Positions 33,732-42,512 of a stretch of 64,000 bases of DNA are shown here, piece by piece. Source of the stretch: Deltaproteobacteria bacterium. Its GTDB lineage: Bacteria > Myxococcota > Kuafuiibacteriia > Kuafuiibacteriales > Kuafuiibacteriaceae. The stretch covers positions 1-64,000 of the forward strand of contig WYAZ01000084.1 in the NCBI GenBank assembly GCA_011526105.1, in the 5' to 3' direction. A program made the translations under genes and the position numbers. The notes beneath the pieces are model-generated. The model did not search any database. It was given only the letters and a program-made list of their open reading frames with translations, and was not told the origin of the DNA. Numbering within the stretch: position 1 is the first letter of the stretch; every line of letters starts with the position of its first letter.

Positions 33732-34406
33732 ATGAGTGGGTACTGTGCGGTCAAGCTGGCCGGGGTCGAACTGCGCTCCGCCTGCGATGACTGCAAGGGT
33801 CGGCCGAGAAACGGTCAACTCCGGTTTCGTAGACGGGATCCGGTCTACCTCGAAGGAACGCAGGCAGATGCGGTTTTTGCGGTCGTGGAGGGCTACCTGC
33901 GCGAGACCCGCACCACGCCTGAGGGCCGGGATCAAGCGGTCCGTCTGGTCTGTCCAGGCGGGCTCGCCGGCTTCGAGTCCTTGCGCGGCGGGATGTTCGA
34001 GACCTCTGCCCAGGCCATCACCGACGCCTGGGTCTGTCGTATTCCCCGAGCAGAGGCGCTCCGCGGCCTAGAACAACGCGCCGGTCAGTTTCAGGCGGTC
34101 ATCTCAAATCTGGTCGATGAGCTCTCTCATGTTCGAGAAACGGTGCTTTGGCTGGGCACAATGAAGGCCGAGGACCGTATCATCGCGCTCCTCGAGCAAC
34201 TGGCCCAGCGGGGCGGTTCCCTCCGGTTCAGGTTACCCATGACGCGTCTGGAGCTGGCCGACTTCCTCGGACTGTCACACTCCACGGTCTCCCGGACCCT
34301 CCATCAGCTTCGTCGCGAAGGCCGGATCCGACTGGAAGGTCGGTGGATTGAGCTACCAAGGGCCCTCACGGAACCTGAAGAAAGCTTGCTCCAGAGCAAG
34401 GAGTAG
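33732..34406 (+). CDS. Crp/Fnr-family regulator
   Basis: 224 aa from the ATG at 33732. The N-terminus has Cys in MSGYCAVKL and SACDDC, and another at VCPGG, so an oxygen-sensing Fe-S cluster is possible but the FNR Cys pattern is not exact. A cyclic-nucleotide-like beta-roll is followed by the recognition helix in TRLELADFLGLSHSTVSRTLHQLRREG, whose SxxVSR matches FNR/FixK-type proteins. It lies 63 bp upstream of the five-gene lipid operon and is its obvious candidate regulator. Confidence 0.9.
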   Translation: MSGYCAVKLAGVELRSACDDCKGRPRNGQLRFRRRDPVYLEGTQADAVFAVVEGYLRETRTTPEGRDQAVRLVCPGGLAGFESLRGGMFETSAQAITDAWVCRIPRAEALRGLEQRAGQFQAVISNLVDELSHVRETVLWLGTMKAEDRIIALLEQLAQRGGSLRFRLPMTRLELADFLGLSHSTVSRTLHQLRREGRIRLEGRWIELPRALTEPEESLLQSKE

Positions 34407-34469
34407 GTTCGCGTCGGATGATACGTCTCCGGCCCAGCGGTCCCTTCGTGAGCCGCTCGGAGGCTACTC

Positions 34470-36041
34470 GTGCGCGCTCACCTCATCGGACCCCCGCTCA
34501 CGAGAGCCTTGGCGCCCTCGCTCCTCGAGGCCTTGATCCAAGGCCCACAAGACCCAACCTGGTTGACCTTCCACCTCGGGCGACGACGAACCGAGTCGAG
34601 CCGTGCCGACGTTCTGGGTCGTGCCCGGGGCTGGGCCGCAGCGTTTCGAGCGCGCGGCGTTCGCCCCGGCGACGCCATCCTCATGGTCCTTCCGAACGGC
34701 CTCGAGTTCGTGACCGCGTTCTTCGGGGCTCAGCTCTGCGGCGCGGTGCCCGTGCCGGTCGTTTGGCCGGCCGGCCTCTACACCGACCCCGCGAAGGCCC
34801 TCGAGGCCACGGCCTGGCAGCGCTCTGTGGTCGAGCCCACGGCCATCGCCTGCACGACCGACTTCGAGTCCGTCTTCCCGAACGCGGTCACGTGCCCCAT
34901 CGACGCCGACTCGACGCCGGACTCGAGGCCCACCGCCGACGACCCCGCCTTCCTTCAGTTCACCTCCGGAACCGAAGGCTCGCCGCGCGCCATCGTGATC
35001 ACACATCGTGCCGCGATGCACAGCGCCACCGCCATGGCTCAGTGCCTCGATCTCGGCCCCAAGGACGTCGGCGTCTCGTGGCTCCCGCTCTTTCACGACA
35101 TGGGGCTCGTGGGTTCGCTGCTCACCTCACTCGTCTCCGGCTTTCCGCTTCACGTCATGACGCCGCCGGAGTTCTTGCTCCACCCCGAGCACTGGCTTCG
35201 CACGCTGTCCGAGACCAAGGCGACCATCACCGTGGCCCCAAACTTCGCGTACGACTACGCAAAGAGGCGCATCCGATCGACGGAGTCCGTCGATCTTCGT
35301 CCCCTGCGTTTCGCGCTCAACGGCTCCGAGGCGGTTCAGCGCGCCACCATCGAAAGCTTCGAAGAGCGGTTTGCGACCTGCGGCTTGGCCGCGGGCACCA
35401 TTCGGCCGGTGTACGGGCTCGCAGAGGCCACGCTCGGCGTCGCCTTCGAGCTCGACCGCTCGCCCGATCACACCGTCGATGGCCGCCTGGTCCCCAGCGT
35501 GGGCCAGCCCCTCGCGGGCATGGAGGTCTCCGTGCGGGACACCTCCTTGGCCGAGCTCGCCGACCTCGAGGAGGGTGAGATCTGGGTCCGCGGGCCCTCG
35601 GTCGCGAGCGAACACCTCGTCGGACCGGGCCAGCGAGTGGCCGCGCTCAAAGACGGCTGGCTCCGCACGGGAGACCGAGGCCTCAAGCGGGACGGCAGAC
35701 TCCACGTCACCGGCCGGGAGAAGGACCTCATCATCCGTGGAGGTCGAAAGTATCCGCCCTATGAGCTCGAACGCGTGGCGGCACAGGTCGCCAACACATC
35801 ACCCAGCGGAGCGCTCGCGGTGGGAAGTTTCGATCCAAAGCTGGGCACCGAGGCTCTGATCATCGTCGTGGAGTGTCCCGAAGGCCGCCGAGATGAGGTG
35901 CGCTTGGCCCTTCCTGGACGCATGGTCGCGGAGCTTGGGATTCGTCCGGATCGCGTCGAACTCGTCGACCCGGGATCGCTGCCGCGCACCTCGAGCGGGA
36001 AGCTGCGTCGCAGTGCATGGCTCGAGGAGACACGCGTATGA
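34470..36041 (+). CDS. Fatty acyl-AMP ligase / acyl-CoA synthetase-like
   Basis: 523 aa, GTG start. ANL superfamily motifs are present: FTSGTEGSPRAIVITH (P-loop), SWLPLFHDMGLVGS (a phrase typical of fatty acyl-AMP ligases), YGLAEAT, WLRTGDRG, and the C-terminal GRKYPPYELERV and PRTSSGKLRRS Lys. With an acyl carrier protein three genes on, loading of a free fatty acid onto that ACP through an acyl-AMP is the best reading. First gene of the operon; overlaps the next by ATGA. Confidence 0.88.
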   Translation: MRAHLIGPPLTRALAPSLLEALIQGPQDPTWLTFHLGRRRTESSRADVLGRARGWAAAFRARGVRPGDAILMVLPNGLEFVTAFFGAQLCGAVPVPVVWPAGLYTDPAKALEATAWQRSVVEPTAIACTTDFESVFPNAVTCPIDADSTPDSRPTADDPAFLQFTSGTEGSPRAIVITHRAAMHSATAMAQCLDLGPKDVGVSWLPLFHDMGLVGSLLTSLVSGFPLHVMTPPEFLLHPEHWLRTLSETKATITVAPNFAYDYAKRRIRSTESVDLRPLRFALNGSEAVQRATIESFEERFATCGLAAGTIRPVYGLAEATLGVAFELDRSPDHTVDGRLVPSVGQPLAGMEVSVRDTSLAELADLEEGEIWVRGPSVASEHLVGPGQRVAALKDGWLRTGDRGLKRDGRLHVTGREKDLIIRGGRKYPPYELERVAAQVANTSPSGALAVGSFDPKLGTEALIIVVECPEGRRDEVRLALPGRMVAELGIRPDRVELVDPGSLPRTSSGKLRRSAWLEETRV

Positions 36042-37048
36042 CAACCACGGTCATCGGCGGCGGCGGATTCCTCGGCCTCAACCTCATCGACGCCCTCGCC
36101 GAGTCGGGGATCAAGCCGCTCTGCGTACGAAGGGCGCGCGGTAATGTCCTCGGACTCCTCTCGCGCCGCGTGCCCATGGTGGTCGGCGATCTGAGTGACT
36201 CGAACGTACTGGCTGAGGCCCTAAAGGGTACGAAGGTGGTCTATCACCTCGCGGGTCACTATCCCCGCACGTCCTTGCATCGCCAGGCCGCGCTCGATCG
36301 CGCTCGGTCGGAGACCCAGGTGGTCCTCGATGCCTCGGCGCGGGCCGGAGTGCAGCGGCTCATCTACGTCTCCAGCACCGCCACTGTCGCGCCCGCGGAG
36401 GGGAGGCCTTCGACCGAGGCCGACCGATTCCCGAGCCCGCCCGGCCTCGGGGTCTACCACGACGTCAAGTGGGCGATGGAAGACCTCGTGGACCGAGAGG
36501 ACCGACTGCACACCATCACCGTGTGCCCGTCGGCCTGCCTCGGTCCCCACGACCTGCGCGTCGGAACGAGCGGACTGCTCGTCGCGCTGGCGCGAGGCAT
36601 GGACCCCGCCTATCCCAGGGGTCTCGTGAGCGTCGTGGACGTGCGAGACGTCGCGGAGGCGCTCGTTCGACTCGGCACGCTCGCATCCTTCCCTTCGCGA
36701 CTCATCCTGTCCGCCAAGACCCACGACCTCGAGGCCCTGATGACGGAGCTCGCTCGCCACTATGGCGTGAGCAGCCCAGGGCGGGCCCTCTCTCCCGAGG
36801 CCGCCATCCGCTTCTCGGATGAGGAGGAGGAGCGTGTCGAACGAGACGGTGGTCGCGCCGCGCTTCCTCGGGAGATCGCGGATCTCATCATCCACGGGGT
36901 GCACCTGGACGGCTCGTTCGCCGAGAACACGCTCGGGTTTAGGTATCGCCCGCTCACAGAAACGCTCCAGGCCTTTGGCGCCTGGGCTACCAAGGTGGGC
37001 CTCATCGGCTCACCCAAGTCACATCGAGAAGAGGTATCAGCACCATGA
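36038..37048 (+). CDS. NAD(P)-dependent epimerase/reductase (extended SDR)
   Basis: 336 aa. The Rossmann motif is TVIGGGGFLGLNLIDALAE; the active site is YHDVKW (Y-x3-K) with SSTA upstream; DVRDVAEALVRL is typical of extended SDRs of the dihydroflavonol-reductase/3-beta-HSD type. By context it would reduce or oxidise a beta-oxo or hydroxy acyl chain on the ACP, or a polar head group. It is coupled by 4-nt overlaps on both sides. Confidence 0.85.
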   Translation: MTTTVIGGGGFLGLNLIDALAESGIKPLCVRRARGNVLGLLSRRVPMVVGDLSDSNVLAEALKGTKVVYHLAGHYPRTSLHRQAALDRARSETQVVLDASARAGVQRLIYVSSTATVAPAEGRPSTEADRFPSPPGLGVYHDVKWAMEDLVDREDRLHTITVCPSACLGPHDLRVGTSGLLVALARGMDPAYPRGLVSVVDVRDVAEALVRLGTLASFPSRLILSAKTHDLEALMTELARHYGVSSPGRALSPEAAIRFSDEEEERVERDGGRAALPREIADLIIHGVHLDGSFAENTLGFRYRPLTETLQAFGAWATKVGLIGSPKSHREEVSAP

Positions 37049-37308
37049 ACGATCCAACCGAGTTCGAACAGGTCTTGCGGAACACGATCGCCGAGTTCTG
37101 TCTCGTGCGTCCGGAGGCGCTGGAGGCGAGTCACCGCCTTCAAGATGACCTGGGCTTCGACTCCATTACGTCGATGGAGCTGCTCTCCTTGCTCTCGGAA
37201 CGCTCGGGTATCGAAGTCAGCATCGAGGAGGCCATGCAGATCACTACGGTCGGTGAGCTCCTTGCGCTCGGCCTCGAGCGGAGCCGCAACGCCCGAGCCT
37301 CGACGTGA
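37045..37308 (+). CDS. Acyl carrier protein
   Basis: 87 aa, acidic. The phosphopantetheine serine lies in the conserved DDLGFDSITSMELLSLL. The four-helix layout matches FabF/PKS-type carrier proteins. It is embedded between the SDR and acyl-CoA dehydrogenase-like genes, with ATGA/GTGA overlaps on both sides, so it is dedicated to this operon. It should need activation by a phosphopantetheinyl transferase encoded elsewhere. Confidence 0.93.
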   Translation: MNDPTEFEQVLRNTIAEFCLVRPEALEASHRLQDDLGFDSITSMELLSLLSERSGIEVSIEEAMQITTVGELLALGLERSRNARAST

Positions 37309-38798
37309 GCACAGACGCTGTCAGCCCGGCCAGCGCACCCAAGGACCACTCCGTCGAGCGTGAGGTCCGCGCGGCCATTGTCTCGTTCGCGCGCCGTCGT
37401 ATCGACGCGAAGAGCTTCGACCGCGAGGGTCGCCTACCGCGCGAGCTCATCACCGAGCTCGGCGAGCTCGGGCTGTTCGGGCTCACGCTCCCGGAGTCCT
37501 TCGGGGGGAGTGGGCTCATGCTGCGAGAGGTCGCCCCCATCGTGGCCGAGATGGCGAGCGTCGATCGATCGGTCGCCACGACGGTCGGCCTCCACCTGGG
37601 GCTCGGGACGCGTGGTCTGGTCCTCCATGGCACGCCCGAACAGAAGGAGCGCTACCTGCCCCGTCTGGCGCGGGGAGATCTGATCGCGGCCTTCTCCGTC
37701 ACCGAACCCACCGCGGGGAGCGACCTCTCGGCGATCCGTGCGGAGGGCACGCCTCGCGGTTCACACCTCTCGGTCACGGGCAGCAAGTGCTTCGTCACCA
37801 ACGCGCGACTCGCCGGTCTCTTCACCGTGCTGGTCAAGACCCGCGGCCTCTCCGAGGGCCAAAATGGGACGAGCTTGGTGCTCCTCGAGAAGGGTGACCG
37901 CGGGTTCTCGATCGACCAAGAGGAGCGGAAGCTGGGCCTGCGCGCCTCTTCGACGGCGAGCCTGAGCTTCGACGAGGTGCTGCTCACTGCAGACCGAATC
38001 CTCGGTCCGACTGGACAAGCAGCCAGAGTGCTCGACCCCATCTTGGCCGTGGGACGGATGCTGCTCGCCGCCGGATGCGTGGGTACGGCCCACCGGGCGC
38101 TTGCCGAGACCCGCGCGCACGTCGCCACCCGACGTCAGTTCGGGCGCACGCTCTCCCAGCTTCCGGTCGTGCGCTCCACCTACGGTCGGCTCGCCAGCCG
38201 CCTCGAGGCGATGCAGGCCTTGGTCGACACCGCTGCCGCGCACGAGGCCGACCTCGAGCGCTTCTCGCTGCTGTCGATGGCCGCAAAGGTCTTTGCCAGC
38301 GAGACCGCGTTTCACATCTGTGACACCGCCCTGCAGCTGCACGGTGGCTGGGGATACATGGAGGACTCGGGTCTGCCGATGCTCCTCCGGGACGTCCGAG
38401 TCACCCGCATCTTTGAAGGCGCCAACGAGGTCCTGCTTCAGCGACTCGGCGCGGCGGCCATCCTCAAGCCGGCGGCGCTGTCCGCTCCGGACTCGGAGGG
38501 TCCCCTCGCGGAGCGGCTCAGCGCGCTCCTCGCGTCCATCCGTACACAGGGCGGGGTCGCCTTGATGGGACAGCCCGAGGTGCTGCAGCGTATCGGTCGG
38601 CTCTCGGTGCTCGCGCTGGCATCGGGCGCGCTCACGCGGCGGTCATCGGCCTCGACCACGACCGAGGCGTCGCTGATGTCTCGCTGCTTCAACCAGCTCG
38701 CCGCGACGGAGTTCGATCAAGTCATTCAATCTGAGGAAGACGATGCGGTGGCCGGCGCTGCGGGGGCGTCTCTTCTCGAAGGAGCACGAGACTCATGA
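37305..38798 (+). CDS. Acyl-CoA (acyl-ACP) dehydrogenase-like flavoprotein
   Basis: 497 aa, GTG start. Acyl-CoA dehydrogenase fold: FAD site FSVTEPTAGSDL, TGSKCFVTNA; RRQFGRTLSQLP; LQLHGGWGYMEDSGLPML; catalytic Glu in RIFEGANEVL. An extra ~100-residue C-terminal tail is longer than ordinary ACADs (~380 aa). With a co-translated ACP, dehydrogenation of an ACP-bound chain is likely. Overlaps the radical SAM gene by 4 nt. Confidence 0.88.
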   Translation: MSTDAVSPASAPKDHSVEREVRAAIVSFARRRIDAKSFDREGRLPRELITELGELGLFGLTLPESFGGSGLMLREVAPIVAEMASVDRSVATTVGLHLGLGTRGLVLHGTPEQKERYLPRLARGDLIAAFSVTEPTAGSDLSAIRAEGTPRGSHLSVTGSKCFVTNARLAGLFTVLVKTRGLSEGQNGTSLVLLEKGDRGFSIDQEERKLGLRASSTASLSFDEVLLTADRILGPTGQAARVLDPILAVGRMLLAAGCVGTAHRALAETRAHVATRRQFGRTLSQLPVVRSTYGRLASRLEAMQALVDTAAAHEADLERFSLLSMAAKVFASETAFHICDTALQLHGGWGYMEDSGLPMLLRDVRVTRIFEGANEVLLQRLGAAAILKPAALSAPDSEGPLAERLSALLASIRTQGGVALMGQPEVLQRIGRLSVLALASGALTRRSSASTTTEASLMSRCFNQLAATEFDQVIQSEEDDAVAGAAGASLLEGARDS

Positions 38799-40087
38799 AG
38801 GTCCTATTTGTTTACCCCTCGTTTCAGCGCCACGCCGATGTGCACCCGGAGCTTCGGGATTGGGTCCCGATGGAGGAGTACCTCGGCTCTCCCTCTCAAG
38901 GCATCCCTTGCCTCACTGCGGTGACCCCGGCTGGGGTCGAGCTCGAGTTCCGAGACGACCGACGCTGCTCCGCCATGACGGAGACCGACGCAGACCTCGT
39001 GGCGCTGAGCTTCTTCACCCCACAGGCCACGCGGGCCTTCGAGCTCGCGGCCTACTTCAAGGACATGAAGAAGACCGTGGTCGCGGGCGGGATCTTCCCA
39101 AGCCTCATGCCGGATCTCGTGCAGCCGCATGTGGACAGCGTGGCGGTGGGCGAGGGTGAGTACACTTGGCCCCGTTTGCTCTCGGACTTTGCACGCGGCG
39201 CACTGGAGCCTCGCTACCAAGCCAGCTGCCCGGTGGGCGCGGACGTGCCCGGACCCGACTTCTCTCTCCTGCTTGGCGCAGAGGGTCCGAACTACCATCC
39301 GGATGACTACCCGGTTCAGATCTCGCGAGGTTGTCCGCTCAGCTGCACTGCGTGTGCGCTGCCGGTCAGCATGGGAAAGAACCTTCGTCCCTTCTCTCTC
39401 GAGCGCATCATGGCCCAGCTCGACCGGCTCGACGCCGCTGGGAAGCGGGCTTGCTTGACCGAGGACACCTCTTGGCTTCCTGGGCCATCCCGCACTCGGA
39501 TGGAGGAACTCTTCGACCACCTGATCACCTCGGGCCGTCGCTCCGCCGTCAGCTACATCGGGATCTCGATGCCGCAGATCCTCACCACCCCGCTTCGCCT
39601 GCTCGAGAAAGCGAAGCGCGCCGGGGTCGACATGTTCTATCTCGTGGGCGGCTTCGACGGCATCACCACGAAGGCCTTCACCGGCAAGAACCCCGTCGCG
39701 CTCGAGAAGGCCAAGGCCGTCATAGAGAAGTGCAAAGACGTCGACATCGAGCCCTACACCTCGTTCCTCATCGGGGGCGACCAGGACGATCTCCGGACCG
39801 TCGATCGTATGCTCGAGTTCGCGAACGAGACCGGGATCCGCAAGGCTGAGTTCGCGATCTTCACCCCGTACCCCGGCACGCCGTCCTGGTACCGACTCGT
39901 GGAGGAGGGGCGGATTCTCACCACGGATTGGTCGCGCTACAACGACGCAAACGCCGTCTTCCAGCCGGCGCAGATGTCTCCGGAGGAACTCGTGGAGTCC
40001 TACCTTCGGCTGTGGCGAGAGTTCTACGCCCCCCGTCGGGATGCCCTAGCCTCGCTCTCGGTGGCCGAGCGCACGATCCAGTTCTGA
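38795..40087 (+). CDS. Radical SAM protein of the lipid operon
   Basis: 430 aa. The N-terminal domain resembles a B12-binding Rossmann fold (DADLVALSFFTPQATRAFELAAYFK; VVAGGIFPS) but lacks DxHxxG. The radical SAM cluster is CPLSCTAC (Cys180, 184, 187). The barrel continues with FYLVGGFDGIT, EPYTSFLIGGDQDD and AEFAIFTPYPGTP. It belongs to the BchE-like class, which methylate or cyclise unactivated carbons. It closes the operon, so the acyl chain held by the ACP is a likely substrate (inference). Confidence 0.85.
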   Translation: MKVLFVYPSFQRHADVHPELRDWVPMEEYLGSPSQGIPCLTAVTPAGVELEFRDDRRCSAMTETDADLVALSFFTPQATRAFELAAYFKDMKKTVVAGGIFPSLMPDLVQPHVDSVAVGEGEYTWPRLLSDFARGALEPRYQASCPVGADVPGPDFSLLLGAEGPNYHPDDYPVQISRGCPLSCTACALPVSMGKNLRPFSLERIMAQLDRLDAAGKRACLTEDTSWLPGPSRTRMEELFDHLITSGRRSAVSYIGISMPQILTTPLRLLEKAKRAGVDMFYLVGGFDGITTKAFTGKNPVALEKAKAVIEKCKDVDIEPYTSFLIGGDQDDLRTVDRMLEFANETGIRKAEFAIFTPYPGTPSWYRLVEEGRILTTDWSRYNDANAVFQPAQMSPEELVESYLRLWREFYAPRRDALASLSVAERTIQF

Positions 40088-40137
40088 CGTCCTAGGAAAC
40101 GTTCGCGTTCCAGCGGAGCGTGGGCGATGCTGGTGCC

Positions 40138-41508
40138 ATGAAGACGATCTTCGAGCCGTTTCGCATCAAGGTGGTCGAGCCCATTCGCATCACCAGGCAG
40201 GACGAGCGAGAGAAGCTGATTCGGTCCGTCCACTACAACCTGTTCGGGCTGCACTCCGACGACGTCATGATCGATCTGCTCACCGACTCTGGCACTTCGG
40301 CGATGTCGGCCGAGCAGTGGGCGGCGATTCATCGCGGGGATGAATCGTACGCAGGCTCCCCGTCCTTCTACCGCTTCGAGCGCGCGGTGAAGGAGCTCAT
40401 GCCGTTCGAACACGTCATCCCCACGCATCAGGGTCGAGCCGCGGAGGCCATCCTTTTCGCGCTCACCGCGGGCCAAGGGCGAATCGTGCCCTCCAACACG
40501 CACTTCGACACGACACGCGGGAACGTGGAGGCCACCGGCGCGACAGCGCTCGACCTGGTCATCGCGGAAGGCCGTGATCCCACGAGCACCCATCCCTTCA
40601 AGGGCAACATCGATCTCGACCGTCTCGAACGACTTCTCGCCGAGAAGGGGGATCAGGTCCCCTTGGTCATGCTCACCGTGACCAACAACGCGGGAGGCGG
40701 GCAGCCGGTGAGCCTCGAGAACATCCGCGGGGCGGCGACCGTCGCGCACGCGTACAAAAAGCCCCTCTTCATCGACGGCTGTCGCTTCGCGGAGAACGCC
40801 TGGTTCATCAAGCAGCGCGAGCCAGGCCAGGGCGAGCGCAGCGTTCAAGAGATCGTGCGCGAGATGTTTGGTGCTGCCGATGGCATGACCATGAGCGCCA
40901 AGAAGGACGCGTTCGCCAACATTGGCGGGTGGCTCGCGCTCAACGATGACGCACTTGCGGCCGCCGCGCGGAGGCGCTTGATTCTGACCGAAGGCTTTCC
41001 CACCTACGGTGGTCTCGCGGGCCGAGACCTCGAAGCGATCGCTCAAGGTTTGAAGGAGATCGTCGACGAGAACTACCTGCGTTATCGCGCCGCGACCAAT
41101 GCCTACCTGGGGACTCGTCTTCAGAAGATGGGTGTTCCGATTGTTGTGCCGGTGGGCGGTCACGCGGTTTTCGTCGATGCGCGAGCGTTCTTGCCCCAGA
41201 TCCCTCCGCTCGCCTATCCCGGCCAGGCGTTGGCGGTGGCGCTCTATGTTCAAGGAGGCATTCGCGCCTGCGAGATCGGTACCGTGATGTTCGGGAGAGC
41301 AGCAGACGGAGAGGAACGTCCGGCCGCGATGGACCTCGTTCGACTCGCCATGCCCAGGCGGGTCTACACCCAATCACACGCGGACTACCTCCTCGATGTG
41401 TTTGAGGAGATCGTGGCGCAGAAGGACACCTTGCGCGGTTATCGCATTCGGTCCGAGCCACCCGCGCTCCGGCACTTCACCGCCGAGTTCGAACCGCTCT
41501 CGTCCTGA
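40138..41508 (+). CDS. tnaA: Tryptophanase (tyrosine phenol-lyase family)
   Basis: 456 aa, PLP-dependent beta-eliminating lyase. Motifs: YNLFGLHSDDVMIDLLTDSG near the N-terminus, THQGRAAE, TNNAGGGQPVS, FIDGCRFAENA, PLP Lys in MSAKKDAFANIGG. The segment IRACEIGTVMFGR has Ile where tyrosine phenol-lyase has Arg (ERG), which favours tryptophanase, giving indole, pyruvate and ammonia. It is a lone gene. GTG 40120 is an alternative start. Confidence 0.85.
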   Translation: MKTIFEPFRIKVVEPIRITRQDEREKLIRSVHYNLFGLHSDDVMIDLLTDSGTSAMSAEQWAAIHRGDESYAGSPSFYRFERAVKELMPFEHVIPTHQGRAAEAILFALTAGQGRIVPSNTHFDTTRGNVEATGATALDLVIAEGRDPTSTHPFKGNIDLDRLERLLAEKGDQVPLVMLTVTNNAGGGQPVSLENIRGAATVAHAYKKPLFIDGCRFAENAWFIKQREPGQGERSVQEIVREMFGAADGMTMSAKKDAFANIGGWLALNDDALAAAARRRLILTEGFPTYGGLAGRDLEAIAQGLKEIVDENYLRYRAATNAYLGTRLQKMGVPIVVPVGGHAVFVDARAFLPQIPPLAYPGQALAVALYVQGGIRACEIGTVMFGRAADGEERPAAMDLVRLAMPRRVYTQSHADYLLDVFEEIVAQKDTLRGYRIRSEPPALRHFTAEFEPLSS

Positions 41509-41524
41509 CACCGACCGCTGTCAG
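41505..41524. terminator. Bidirectional hairpin between tnaA and nrdG
   Basis: CTGACA (41505-41510) pairs perfectly with TGTCAG (41519-41524) around an 8-nt loop. The arms contain both stop codons of the convergent genes. There is no U-tract, so the strength as a terminator is unknown. Confidence 0.4.
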
Positions 41525-42210
41525 TCGGTCCGAAGCTTCAAGCGCGACGCCTGGTCGGGAAGCTCTGCCAGGAACCTCTCGAGCGCCTCGCCCCTAAGCT
41601 CCGGCAAGGGCTCGAAGCATCCGATGGGCCGATAGGGCTGAAGCACGAGCTTCGCGTCCGTAAGCGCCTTGATCGCTTCGAGCATGGCGACGAGGTCTGC
41701 CGCCGAGAGAAGGGAGGGGTGCCAGGTGCAGCGGATCTCGTGGTCGATTCCGCGCCGAGCCAAAAGCTCGAGACTCTCGAGGACCGGACCTCCGCTGCCG
41801 GGGACCCGCGTGATCCTCTCGTAGCTCTGAAGCGGCGCCTTGAGATCGAGTCCCACCCAGTCGACACGCGACAACACCGCCTCGAGGCGCTCGGGGTAGA
41901 TGCCGGCGGTGTGGAGCCCCACGCGGAAGCCCAGCTCTCGAACCTGCTCGATCGCGGCAAGGAGATCAGCCTGAAGCGTGGGCTCCCCACCCGAGAACAC
42001 CACGGCATCGAGGCGGCCCCGCCTCCGCTCCAGAACGGAGACGACGTCTGCCCAAGCGACCTCGCCGGAACGGGCGGAGGGTTGAAGGTGTGGGTTATGG
42101 CAGTAGACGCAGCGCCACGGACATCCCTGGCAAAAGACGACGGCCGCCAGATGGCCTGGGAAGTCCGAGGCGCTGAACGAGGTGAAGCCACCCACCCGCA
42201 AGGCGGACAC
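41521..42210 (-). CDS. nrdG: Anaerobic ribonucleotide reductase activase NrdG
   Basis: 229 aa, radical SAM. CQGCPWRCVYCHN carries the cluster Cys30, 34 and 37 (CxxxCxxC); the SAM-binding GGEPT follows (VVFSGGEPTLQ). It installs the glycyl radical on the class III reductase. The 12-bp gap to the small glycyl-radical subunit gene and the strand show one operon: nrdD large - small - nrdG. Confidence 0.93.
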   Translation of the reverse strand: MSALRVGGFTSFSASDFPGHLAAVVFCQGCPWRCVYCHNPHLQPSARSGEVAWADVVSVLERRRGRLDAVVFSGGEPTLQADLLAAIEQVRELGFRVGLHTAGIYPERLEAVLSRVDWVGLDLKAPLQSYERITRVPGSGGPVLESLELLARRGIDHEIRCTWHPSLLSAADLVAMLEAIKALTDAKLVLQPYRPIGCFEPLPELRGEALERFLAELPDQASRLKLRTD

Positions 42211-42222
42211 GGGAGGCCGATC

Positions 42223-42447
42223 TCAGACCGCGCGCTGCAGGCACTCGGTCGGGTGAAGCGGATGGACTGTACCCGCCTTCTCCATGAAGAACCGGCGCTC
42301 TGCGAACTCGCCCTTCTTCCCGATGTTGAAGCTCGCCACGGGGCGATGGTACCCCATCACTCGGGTCCATACTTCGCAGGGCTGACGCTCTTCGTCCATG
42401 AGCTGCACGTCGTTCAGTTCGTGGGCTTGGCCTTCCAATCGGATCAT
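42223..42447 (-). CDS. Separate glycyl-radical domain of class III ribonucleotide reductase
   Basis: 74 aa; the ATG at 42447 has GAGGAG 6 nt upstream. The segment CEVWTRVMGYHRPVASFNIG then KKGEFAERRFF matches the C-terminal glycyl-radical loop that in ordinary NrdD follows the zinc knuckle; Gly32 in RVMGY is the expected radical site. The large NrdD gene, 65 bp upstream, stops after its zinc motif and lacks this loop. The frames differ and this gene has its own ribosome-binding site, so it is a real separate subunit, not a simple frameshift. NrdG follows. Confidence 0.85.
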   Translation of the reverse strand: MIRLEGQAHELNDVQLMDEERQPCEVWTRVMGYHRPVASFNIGKKGEFAERRFFMEKAGTVHPLHPTECLQRAV

Positions 42448-42512
42448 TCGCTCTCCTCTTTGTGTTCTCGACAGATGTCTCCCAGGACGGGAAACGGCTT
42501 GGGTTGTTCTCG

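Noticed and set aside
42448-42512. A frameshift explaining the split NrdD
   Set aside because: The small gene has its own GAGGAG and ATG, and 65 bp without coding sense separates it from the stop of the large gene.
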